Source: Prosthecobacter debontii (lineage in GTDB: Bacteria; Verrucomicrobiota; Verrucomicrobiia; Verrucomicrobiales; Verrucomicrobiaceae). From it: a DNA stretch of 64,000 nt. The stretch's first letter is position 1; every line of letters begins with the position of its first letter. The stretch is from NCBI RefSeq assembly GCF_900167535.1, contig NZ_FUYE01000017.1, positions 1 to 64,000 of the forward strand, written 5' to 3'. A program made the position numbers and the translations under genes. The notes beneath the pieces were generated by a model that saw only the letters and a list, made by a program, of their open reading frames with translations, ran no database searches and had not been told where the DNA came from. This document shows, in pieces, positions 42,430 to 50,859 of this stretch.

Positions 42430-43947
42430 CTAAAAATCGAGATAGATCTCTGCCCGGCGATTTTTGGACCGCCCTTCGGGATCGTCAGAGCCATCGGCTT
42501 TTTGGTTCGGGCTCAGCGGCTGAGCTTTGCCCAGAGCGGTGGTCACTACCTGAGATTCCGCCACGCCCATGGCAATGAGCTGCTTTTTGACCGACTCCGC
42601 ACGCGTTTGGGAAAGACTGAGATTGTAGGTGTCTGTTCCTTTCGCGTCCGTATGGCCTGCGATTTGGAGTTTCTTCGAGGGGTCAGACTTCAGGAGGCTG
42701 GAGACGATCTCCAATTGCTTGAGGGCACGCGGATGCAACTCCGCTTGGTCGTATTCAAAGTAGAGGGCCAGAGACTCACCGCCTTTGGGATTGCTCACGA
42801 TCGGCGTGTAGGGCACGCCGAGTTTGGTGGCGGAAGACGCGAAGGAACCGAGAATTTCAGACAGGTTAAGCCCGACGATTTTCCAAGGTTGATCGACACC
42901 ACTGCGCTGCATTTCCAAACCGAACTCCGTGGATTGTTGCAGTTTCTGGGATTGAACCTGAGCGATGATCCAGGACACCTCGGGATTGGCCACCGTGATG
43001 ATGAGGGGTTTGCTGGGTTTCAGTTCATACTCCCCTTCTTCGAAAACGATGCAGAGTCCGATCAAACGTTCAGCGGGCACTTTTTTCGGGTCCACATATT
43101 TACCTGCGGCTTCAAAGTCGTGCTTGAGCAAGGCACGCACAAAGTCGCTGCCAAAAGTGAGTGCATCGGGCATTTCCTCGACTTTGAAGAGAGGATTCTT
43201 TGACGCAGGTTTAGCGGCGGGCACCATTGGGGCACCCGCTGCGGGAGCGGCTGCTGAGCCTGCGGTGGCAGCCATGGCTGGAGTGGAGGACGCTTCAGCG
43301 GAAGTGGCAAGCGCTTGCCCCAACTCAGCAGGCAGACTGAGGCTGGAAATTTTCCAACCCATGTCGGTGTCACGCTCAATGTCCAATTGCAGCCGCACGG
43401 GGTCGCTCTTGCCCGGCAGCATCAGAGGGATCGAGAGCCGGGTTTTGTTTTCCACGAGGCCCAGAAGTTCCACCTGATCTTCCTGTCCGACCTTGGCTTT
43501 CATGCCCTTGAAGATTTTCTCAAAGACTTCAGCCGCCAGCTTCGCCTGATCTGGATCCGCCGCTGCGGCCAAGTCTCCAGCGCGCTTGTAATCGCCAGCA
43601 TTCAGACTGCGCACCATTTCCTTGCCCAGATCCAAGGGGCGGGCAAAGCCGAAGCTCGGCTTGGCGGGGGCAGGCGGAGGTGTCGGCGCTTTAGGCGCAG
43701 GCTTGGAGGTCGCAGGCGGAGCAGGGGTGGCAGTGACTTCTTTTTTGGAGGCTTCTGCGGGTTTGGCAGATTCCGCCGCAGCTTGTGCAGCTTTCTCTTC
43801 GGCGGCCTTTTCCATCTGCGGCCGGGTAATGAAGAAAAAGATCGCAGCGCTGACCAAGAGAGCCAGAACAACAATGACGACAGGTAGGACGCCTCCAGAG
43901 CGGAGAGAATCCGCCCGCGAGTGACGTGGGGAATAAGAACGGAGCAT
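42430..43947 (-). CDS. OmpA-type peptidoglycan-binding protein with N-terminal membrane helix
   Basis: A 505-residue protein. Residues 19-41 form one transmembrane helix (GGVLPVVIVVLALLVSAAIFFFI), then a Lys/Ala/Pro linker (50-95), two similar middle domains (100-210 and 250-380) and a C-terminal OmpA domain (about 390-505) with LYFEYDQAELHP, IAGHTDAKGTDTYNLSLSQTRAESV and GRSKNRRAEIYLD. The Asp and Arg that hold diaminopimelate are in place. It resembles MotB/TonB-like inner membrane proteins rather than a beta-barrel OmpA. It probably links the inner membrane to the cell wall. Confidence 0.87.
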   Translation of the reverse strand: MLRSYSPRHSRADSLRSGGVLPVVIVVLALLVSAAIFFFITRPQMEKAAEEKAAQAAAESAKPAEASKKEVTATPAPPATSKPAPKAPTPPPAPAKPSFGFARPLDLGKEMVRSLNAGDYKRAGDLAAAADPDQAKLAAEVFEKIFKGMKAKVGQEDQVELLGLVENKTRLSIPLMLPGKSDPVRLQLDIERDTDMGWKISSLSLPAELGQALATSAEASSTPAMAATAGSAAAPAAGAPMVPAAKPASKNPLFKVEEMPDALTFGSDFVRALLKHDFEAAGKYVDPKKVPAERLIGLCIVFEEGEYELKPSKPLIITVANPEVSWIIAQVQSQKLQQSTEFGLEMQRSGVDQPWKIVGLNLSEILGSFASSATKLGVPYTPIVSNPKGGESLALYFEYDQAELHPRALKQLEIVSSLLKSDPSKKLQIAGHTDAKGTDTYNLSLSQTRAESVKKQLIAMGVAESQVVTTALGKAQPLSPNQKADGSDDPEGRSKNRRAEIYLDF

Positions 43948-44028
43948 GAGGGGAGACAGGCACCTGCCAGCAACAAAGATGCCACGCGATATAACCTTCC
44001 TTCAACCAGGAATTTCAAGCATGCAGTT

Positions 44029-44502
44029 TCAAGGAGATCCCGTATTCAAGATTCCCATCGGTCCGGTAGGCCAAGTGGCTCCTTGGGCGATCCAGCGCTC
44101 CAGCAGGGCAATTTCCTGCGAAGTCAGCCGTTCACCCACGGGCGGCATCTCTTTGAGGGATGCATGAGCGGAATCCAGACGTGTGAGGAGCGGACTGGTC
44201 TTGGGCTGGCCGGGGAGGATGAAAGCACCCAAGGTGCCCGTGCGTTCGGCCTCAGCCCGGCTGGCCAAACTCATGCGTCCTGGTTGAGCGGTCTGATTAT
44301 GGCAGGCGGCGCACTTGGCTTCGAGAACGGGTTTGACGTGCCGCACGAAGTCCACCTGCCCGGTCAGCGCCTGATCGAGCGTCTGGGTATCCAGCACGTT
44401 TTGCCCACGGGGACGAGTTTCCGAATCCTCTGGTGTGGTCCCGCAGCCGGGGATGAGCGCTAGAGAGAGCCAGGCGCAAAAAGACAGGAGATGAGTGGAC
44501 AT
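44029..44502 (-). CDS. lipoprotein with planctomycete-type cytochrome c domain
   Basis: A 157-residue protein with a lipoprotein-like signal (LSLALIPGC, Cys20). A mono-haem site CAACH (64-68) and following SLASRAEAERTGTLGAFILPGQPKTSPLL and MPPVGERLTSQEIALLERWIAQGATWP correspond to the N-terminal PSCyt1 cytochrome domain of planctomycetes and verrucomicrobia, where it is normally fused to DUF1549/1553; here it stands alone. Role probably in periplasmic electron transfer. It lies 81 bases upstream-to-downstream from the OmpA gene on the same strand. Confidence 0.85.
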   Translation of the reverse strand: MSTHLLSFCAWLSLALIPGCGTTPEDSETRPRGQNVLDTQTLDQALTGQVDFVRHVKPVLEAKCAACHNQTAQPGRMSLASRAEAERTGTLGAFILPGQPKTSPLLTRLDSAHASLKEMPPVGERLTSQEIALLERWIAQGATWPTGPMGILNTGSP

Positions 44503-44613
44503 GCCTATGTGCTACCACGGTCCCCGTTTGAAATCAATCTGCGCCCGAGTGGGGGACTTGGGAAATGAGCTTCACGGATTGTCTGGAGGGATGGTGTCTC
44601 GTCGAATTGTCGT

Positions 44614-47600
44614 TTACTCAGCGGCATCGAGTTCTTGTAGCATTTTCACCGCCATCGGGTGTTCGATCTCGTCGTGGCAGTATTGGGTGAAGGTTTTCAG
44701 ATATTCCTTGGCTTCGGCTTTTTTCCCGAGTTCCCAGAGTGCTTTTCCAGGGCCCCAGTAGTTGGAGTAATAGGTGGGATACTTCTGCGTGAGCTCAAGG
44801 CCGCTTTGGCGGGCCGTTTCCCAATCTTGTTTTAACAATGCCACGCTCATGGTGTGGACCAGTCGGTCATGAGGTTCGGGATAAAACTGGCTGACGAAGC
44901 GGGACCAGTTGTCCGGCAAAAGCTCCGGTTGTTGGAGAACCCCGGCCAGACGCACGGCGACCCGCACGGAACTCGTGTCGTTCCCGCACCAGCTCGAGTG
45001 GACGGCATCGCGGAGAGCTGTCTTCGCGGCTTCGACCGCCAATTCCAGTTCCACCTCACGCTGGCTTTTTTGGAGGGCAGGGATGACATAGTAGAGATTG
45101 CTGGCTTCAAGCATGGCGTCTGTGCCGAGCGCATCGAGAGCCTCGTTGATTTCCCGAGCGCCACCTTGATTGAGCATGCGCTGTAAATGTAGCTCACGTA
45201 GCCGTTGTTGGACGCCAGGGGGCTTCACTTGTTGGATGATGCCCTTGATGTCCTGTGAGAGACCGTTACGCATCGCCGTGTGGGCTTCCCAAGCACGGAT
45301 TTCGGCATAGGTTCCTGGCTGCTTGGTGGCGTCACGCCAGGGTTTGAATTGCGTGTTTAAGTAGTCGCGTTCGGTGGAGTTGTCTGAATCCACGTAGTTG
45401 GCGCATAAGTTGACGATCTGCTGTTGAGTTTGGTCATCAGTCGCCGCCTGCATAGCGGCTGCAATGAGTTCGCGGCGCATGTCCCAAGTAAGAGCCGGAC
45501 TGTATTCCGCACATGCGGTGGCAAGGAAATACCAAACCTTCAGACTGCTGCGCTCATAGACTCCGTCAGCGACTGCTTGAGTGATCCATTGACGATAGTG
45601 GGCTGAACCTAAGCGGCTGTAATCCGGAAGTCCCCAAAGGGGCTCGGGGGCACTGGCTTCAGACTTGGGGGTGCTGGCCCAATGCTTAGCCACCACCGAC
45701 GCCATGGCCTGATGGATCGGCTGCAACTTTTTAGCTCCGCGAATTTGTTGGGCGATTTCTAAGCGTAGCGTTTGCAGGGCAGAAGCCTCAGTGCCGATCC
45801 CTTTGCGAAGGTTTGCCAAGGCATCACTGACGGCCTGAGTAGCTTCAAAATTCCCATGAAGAATTGCCCGAGTGACGATGAGGTAGGCGAGCAGGCGCAG
45901 TTGTTGAGGATCGTTCTTTCGAGCCTGTTTTTCGAGTAAGGGACCAAGATGAGACGGGGACTTTAAGTCGAGACCGAAGACGGCATCGAGTGTTTCTAGG
46001 AATCCTAAGGTGAAGGGGCTGATCTGAGTGTCAGATAGCTTATGACGCCAATGCTGGTATTCTGTGACCGCATCCATATCTGCGCAGGCCAGACAGGCGA
46101 TGCGTAAAGTCGCGTCTTTAAGGAGATCTGGTGCGGAGGTGTCTTCTAAAATAGCGTCAACGGCTGCCAGCACTTCCTTTTGGGTGATGGCTTGGGTATG
46201 CAAGTGCATGTTCAAGCCGGTGGCCCACCATCGGGCCCGCTCGTCTGAGGACAGTGAGCTCTCTGACGCGGCGAGATAATACAGTTTAATGGCCTCAGCT
46301 GTCGTGTGCTCTTCAGCTGCGGCTTCGAGCGAGGCTTGCAGTTCTCCTTGATCGATATCGTTCAGGCTTTTGGGGGAAATTTCGTTATACCAGGAAGGTG
46401 CATGTTTCGTCAGCCAGCGCTTGATCGCTTGGCTGAATTGCTCTTCGGCCGCATAGCTGTGGAGGAGGGTCGAGAGCTTCTGCCGTTCCGTCTCATTGAT
46501 GATGATGGCGGGATGTTTGAGTTCCCGTTCCAGCAAGGGGATGATTTCGGCTCCTCGATTTTGAGTGTGAAGCAAGCCTGCCAAGGTGGTGATCGTGAGC
46601 GCCCGCTCGTTTTTTAATTGGCTTGAGAGGAGGTCATTCTCCAGATGTTTGATCGCATGGGGTTGCTCTTCTGGTTGCTCCTTAGCGAGGGTAGCCCAGA
46701 GGCGGGACATGACGAATGTAATGGCATGCTCGTCCTGCGGATGAGTTTCAAAGTAGTCTTTGATCTGTTTCAGGGCAGCACCAGGAGCCCCGGTGTCAAT
46801 GTAGCACATGGAAAGATACATGCTGCGTATGCGCCCCTGTTCTTCCGTCACCGGAGCCACGGCTTCCATGGCTGCAGCGGCAAATTTGAGCAGGTCTTGC
46901 CGATGGGCGGAGTGAGTATCTCCGAGCCTATAAACGCTCATCCATGCCAACTCGATCGAACGAGCAGGAAGCCAGCGGCTACTGTGGACCACCTGGCGGT
47001 ATATTTCTCCCACCTTCGTGATGTCTTGATCTTGAATCGCCTGTTGAAGGACGGCACCGGTGTCTGCGATATCCTGAATCAGGGGCTCGACTTCGGTTTC
47101 TTCAATGTCTAGTTTCTGTCGAAGTTCTTTCCACTGGGGCCACCACGAGGGAGTGGTTTTCCAACGTTCCAAAGCGCCCTTTTCATCTTTGGCAAGGGCC
47201 AACCATTCGGTTAGGGTGTCGGCCATGGCACTGTTTTTAAGCAGGAATTCCCGGTTGGATTCGACTTTGGCTAGAACCTTCAGCGCATTTTGAGGCTCTC
47301 CCATTTCCAAATAAATTTGGGCGGCTCTCGCCAGACCATCTCCACTGCTACCGTAGGTGATGAGCTCTCCTAGTTGAGACAATGTGGACGCGGCCCTTTT
47401 CCAGTCTTTAAGCTTTTCATAACAGTTGGCTTCACGCTCGAGGGCTGAGGGTCGGAAATCCTGCGGCATCTCCTTATCCGCTAAAATCTCTGCATAGATC
47501 GCCGCTGCGGCTTGCCAATCCTGCCCTCGATTTTCAATCGTGCGCCCATGGAGGAACTTGAGTTCAAAGTAGTTATCATCACTTTTAGGCAGGCTCTGCC

Positions 47601-50600
47601 CGAGCTTGATGAGCAACTGCAAGAGAGGAGAGGGGGCTGGAATTTCTTTGATCCGTTCGTGATGATCCAAGTAAGCGGCGCTATGCCACAGATAGCGGCT
47701 AAATTGCGAGTCAGGGGGATACGCTGTGACATAATGCAAAGCTAAGCGATGACCGAGGTCGGCGTCGATCACCTTGGCGGCTGCCTCATAGCGCTGAGCA
47801 CACTCTTCAGCCGTCTGTGGCCAACCATCCGCAGGCGGAATGAGGGCGGTGTGTTCAGAGTTGGCTTTGAGATACTCTTGAAGTTCCTTTTGAAGAACCG
47901 CAGCGATGGTTTGACCTGCTAGGGCATTTTTTCCGTTTTGAAGAAGCTGTAAAAAGGTCTCGTCCTGTGTCTCAAATCCACATCCTTCGAGGGCTTGGAT
48001 CGCGGCTTGAGCCCACTCGACATGTCCATCCGATGTCCAGCCTAAAGCCTGCCGCGCTAACTGTGTGAGGGCCGGAGCTGCTTCGTTATCGAAGGTCTGA
48101 ATGACGGTTTTTAAAAGCCCGTTCAGCTCGTTTTCACGTTTGAGTTGGAAGAGAAGCTTGGCGGACTGTCTCAGCAGTAAACCACTGCTCTCCGCATCAT
48201 GAAACTTCAGACCTGCTAAGGCAATGTTTAAAGCCGATGCTTCTTCTTTGAGCCCCTCAAGGGACAGTGAGAATTGGTAACTGGCCCAGCCTCGGCGATA
48301 GCCACTGAGTGAGTCGAGCTCGACGATGGGCTTCAACATCTGAATGGCTTCAGGATATTTTTTGCTGTCTTGCAGTACGGCTCCCAACATGTAGCGAGCC
48401 CAGTAAACCGTCTCCTCTTCCACCTTGGCGGAGGACTTCGTTAACAGTTCTCTCAGTGCTTTTTCAGCCTCTTCATTTTTGTTCTCTTCCCAATCGGTGA
48501 GCGCCAATCGTGCTCGTGCCATGAAGACCGTCAGCGGATCATTCGGAAAGTATTCCAGGGTTTTACGCAGTGCCGCTCGGCGGAGATGGCGATTGCCTGA
48601 AAGCGGATAACGCTCTTCGACAAAAGTGAGCTGTCCTTCACCGCTGGGCATCAAGGGAAATTTCCCCAATGAGATGCTGGACGCAGGTGAAGGGGCTTCG
48701 GCAACTTCAGCGTTACGGGTGAGCCAGGCGGGTTTTTGCAGCCAGTTTTGCAGGGATTGAGTGCCACGCCAGATGGCTTCGTACATGGTGGGTTCTACCA
48801 AGGCGCGGGTGACACGTGCCTCGTAATGCGGCATGCAGGTGGTTCCTTTGAACTCCCACCGTCCCTCGACTTCATAAGCGTCAGTGTGCAGATCGAAAGC
48901 AGAAGGGATGTCGGTCGCTGCCCAGCCCTCCGGCAGGGTGATGCTGCCTGTCACCTTCCAGACAACAGGCCACAGAAAGAGGGAGGATTCGCGAGTCTGG
49001 GCATTGCCCACGGAAAGAAAGACGGGACTACCCACAGGGAAACGCAACGGTTCGCGGGTATCATTGCCACTCGATTGGCTTGGTAAACTGAAGAAGAGCC
49101 GCCAAATGACATCGGTTTCTGGGTTGCCTAACTCGGCATCAATCAAGCGTGCTCCAGGGAAAAACGCGGTGAGATTGGGTTGAATCTCCCTTTTCAGTTC
49201 TGTGGAGTTTAACCGTTCGTAGTAGGCACGGTCTGTGGCAGCATAGTAATCGGTTTCTCTCAGTTCCAGCCAGCCTTCTAAAGAGCCATCTTCATCACGT
49301 GAAGCATCAATATAATAATGAACGCTGCTCGGCTGTATGCCGGGTGTCCGTGTCCACTCGACATCGTTCTCCTTGATGATGAGGACTTCTCGGTCGGAGC
49401 TAGAGGGGGCGAGCATACCCGGTTTGCCGTAGCGGATGGTCGGGTCTGAAAACTCCCAGCCAGAAGGTGTTTTGACGGCGACAATGGCGTGGTTGAAATG
49501 CCGGGTATCAGGGCTTCGGCGTTCGATGCGGCCTGCATGTTCCGTCTGAAGTAGCGCAAGACGAGCTTCAATACCGACTGAGCGAAGCAGCAAGGCGACC
49601 AAGTTGGACTTATCCTTGCAGTCCCCATAACTGGTCGTCCAGACCTGTCCCGGGGCACGCGGTTGATGAGCGCCCATACCGAACTCCAAACCCGTGTAGC
49701 GGACGTCTCGAGCGACGTGGCTGAAGATAGCCTTAATTTTTTCTTCGGAGGTGTTGGCTTGCTTTGTCCACTCTTCGGCGAGGGTTTTTAAAGAGGGAGA
49801 GAGTGTGGATCGGTCATCAAGCAGTTGGCGATACCATGTGCCAAAGGTTTCCCAATCTGGCAGCGTGGTTAAAAAGACGGCGGGACCTGTTTGGTCGCGT
49901 GGCGCACGCCCGGCTTCATAAAGCATCGCAGGAATGCGCTCCTTTTCGTATATCCAAGTCTGATATCCTGAGGACAAAGTGCTTTTCCTTGGGTTGGGGA
50001 CGCCAGCCCCTAGCCGAGTTTCTTTCAGTCTGGTAGCCACAGATTCTGGCATATGCACGACCATTCGGGAGTGCCTCGTAGGCCAGTAAGCTCCCCAGAT
50101 TTCCAGCGTGCTGAATTGGGAAGCCATGCGGGGGGCCTGATCTTCAATGACGACGATCACCTCACGAACCACACCAGGCTGCACGCGGGAAAAGATGAGG
50201 CGCATTTGCCCGCGATCTCCATAGACACTGTCCCCAGCGTCTGTCTGAGGAGACTCCATAATGATCCCTCGATCCTCCACGGGGAGTTCACTACCATCGG
50301 CTTGGATCGTTCTGGCCTGCACGAGATGAATTTTCTGATCATCCGTTCGATATTGATAGGTCTGTTCTTCCAAGGCTTGGCTGCCCGATTCAGTCAAAGC
50401 CTCTTCCACGTAGTGATACACGACAGTCCGCTTTCCAGCCTCATCCGTGTGGACGATGCTTTCATCGAGAAGAATGATCCCATCCTTATCAGGATTGGGA
50501 TAGTCCCCACGCCTAGCCAGCACTTCTTTGAGAGGTGTTAATAGCGGAGCTAGCGAGGTTGCAAATTCGGGCGAAGGCTTCCGAGATAAAACAAGGGCCG

Positions 50601-50715
50601 GATTCGTGGGTCTTTCCTCACGAGGTTGTTTTTCCTGGGCCGCCGTATGAGTGACGAGAAACCCCGTTGAGGCTAATAAGCTTAAACAAAAATTCCATGT
50701 TTTCAGGCCAGACAT
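44614..50715 (-). CDS. giant secreted DUF3857/transglutaminase-like TPR protein
   Basis: A protein of 2033 residues with a signal peptide (MSGLKTWNFCLSLLASTGFLVTHTAAQ). The N-terminal part is DUF3857-like (RTVVYHYVEEALTESGS), and a transglutaminase core follows with a complete triad: Cys in TSYGDCKDKSNLVALLLRS (about residue 364), His in TRHFNHAIVAV (about 407) and Asp in FSDPTIRYG (about 423). From about residue 690 to the end there are long TPR-like repeats (for example ALTDWEENKNEEAEKALREL). DUF3857/transglutaminase proteins are usually about 650 residues, so the TPR extension makes this one unusually long. It could bind and cross-link or hydrolyse proteins in the periplasm. The reading frame is continuous throughout. 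Confidence 0.9.
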   Translation of the reverse strand: MSGLKTWNFCLSLLASTGFLVTHTAAQEKQPREERPTNPALVLSRKPSPEFATSLAPLLTPLKEVLARRGDYPNPDKDGIILLDESIVHTDEAGKRTVVYHYVEEALTESGSQALEEQTYQYRTDDQKIHLVQARTIQADGSELPVEDRGIIMESPQTDAGDSVYGDRGQMRLIFSRVQPGVVREVIVVIEDQAPRMASQFSTLEIWGAYWPTRHSRMVVHMPESVATRLKETRLGAGVPNPRKSTLSSGYQTWIYEKERIPAMLYEAGRAPRDQTGPAVFLTTLPDWETFGTWYRQLLDDRSTLSPSLKTLAEEWTKQANTSEEKIKAIFSHVARDVRYTGLEFGMGAHQPRAPGQVWTTSYGDCKDKSNLVALLLRSVGIEARLALLQTEHAGRIERRSPDTRHFNHAIVAVKTPSGWEFSDPTIRYGKPGMLAPSSSDREVLIIKENDVEWTRTPGIQPSSVHYYIDASRDEDGSLEGWLELRETDYYAATDRAYYERLNSTELKREIQPNLTAFFPGARLIDAELGNPETDVIWRLFFSLPSQSSGNDTREPLRFPVGSPVFLSVGNAQTRESSLFLWPVVWKVTGSITLPEGWAATDIPSAFDLHTDAYEVEGRWEFKGTTCMPHYEARVTRALVEPTMYEAIWRGTQSLQNWLQKPAWLTRNAEVAEAPSPASSISLGKFPLMPSGEGQLTFVEERYPLSGNRHLRRAALRKTLEYFPNDPLTVFMARARLALTDWEENKNEEAEKALRELLTKSSAKVEEETVYWARYMLGAVLQDSKKYPEAIQMLKPIVELDSLSGYRRGWASYQFSLSLEGLKEEASALNIALAGLKFHDAESSGLLLRQSAKLLFQLKRENELNGLLKTVIQTFDNEAAPALTQLARQALGWTSDGHVEWAQAAIQALEGCGFETQDETFLQLLQNGKNALAGQTIAAVLQKELQEYLKANSEHTALIPPADGWPQTAEECAQRYEAAAKVIDADLGHRLALHYVTAYPPDSQFSRYLWHSAAYLDHHERIKEIPAPSPLLQLLIKLGQSLPKSDDNYFELKFLHGRTIENRGQDWQAAAAIYAEILADKEMPQDFRPSALEREANCYEKLKDWKRAASTLSQLGELITYGSSGDGLARAAQIYLEMGEPQNALKVLAKVESNREFLLKNSAMADTLTEWLALAKDEKGALERWKTTPSWWPQWKELRQKLDIEETEVEPLIQDIADTGAVLQQAIQDQDITKVGEIYRQVVHSSRWLPARSIELAWMSVYRLGDTHSAHRQDLLKFAAAAMEAVAPVTEEQGRIRSMYLSMCYIDTGAPGAALKQIKDYFETHPQDEHAITFVMSRLWATLAKEQPEEQPHAIKHLENDLLSSQLKNERALTITTLAGLLHTQNRGAEIIPLLERELKHPAIIINETERQKLSTLLHSYAAEEQFSQAIKRWLTKHAPSWYNEISPKSLNDIDQGELQASLEAAAEEHTTAEAIKLYYLAASESSLSSDERARWWATGLNMHLHTQAITQKEVLAAVDAILEDTSAPDLLKDATLRIACLACADMDAVTEYQHWRHKLSDTQISPFTLGFLETLDAVFGLDLKSPSHLGPLLEKQARKNDPQQLRLLAYLIVTRAILHGNFEATQAVSDALANLRKGIGTEASALQTLRLEIAQQIRGAKKLQPIHQAMASVVAKHWASTPKSEASAPEPLWGLPDYSRLGSAHYRQWITQAVADGVYERSSLKVWYFLATACAEYSPALTWDMRRELIAAAMQAATDDQTQQQIVNLCANYVDSDNSTERDYLNTQFKPWRDATKQPGTYAEIRAWEAHTAMRNGLSQDIKGIIQQVKPPGVQQRLRELHLQRMLNQGGAREINEALDALGTDAMLEASNLYYVIPALQKSQREVELELAVEAAKTALRDAVHSSWCGNDTSSVRVAVRLAGVLQQPELLPDNWSRFVSQFYPEPHDRLVHTMSVALLKQDWETARQSGLELTQKYPTYYSNYWGPGKALWELGKKAEAKEYLKTFTQYCHDEIEHPMAVKMLQELDAAE

Positions 50716-50859
50716 GGCCGAATGAAAACGGGTCCATTTTTAAAAGGCAACTCTGTAAATTAAAATTTATTCGCCCAAGCCTTATGAGGATTGTCTTGAG
50801 GGTGGCTTTATCACACTATGTCCATCACTTCCTAAGGCCATTTGTTGGGGCAGCGCTTT

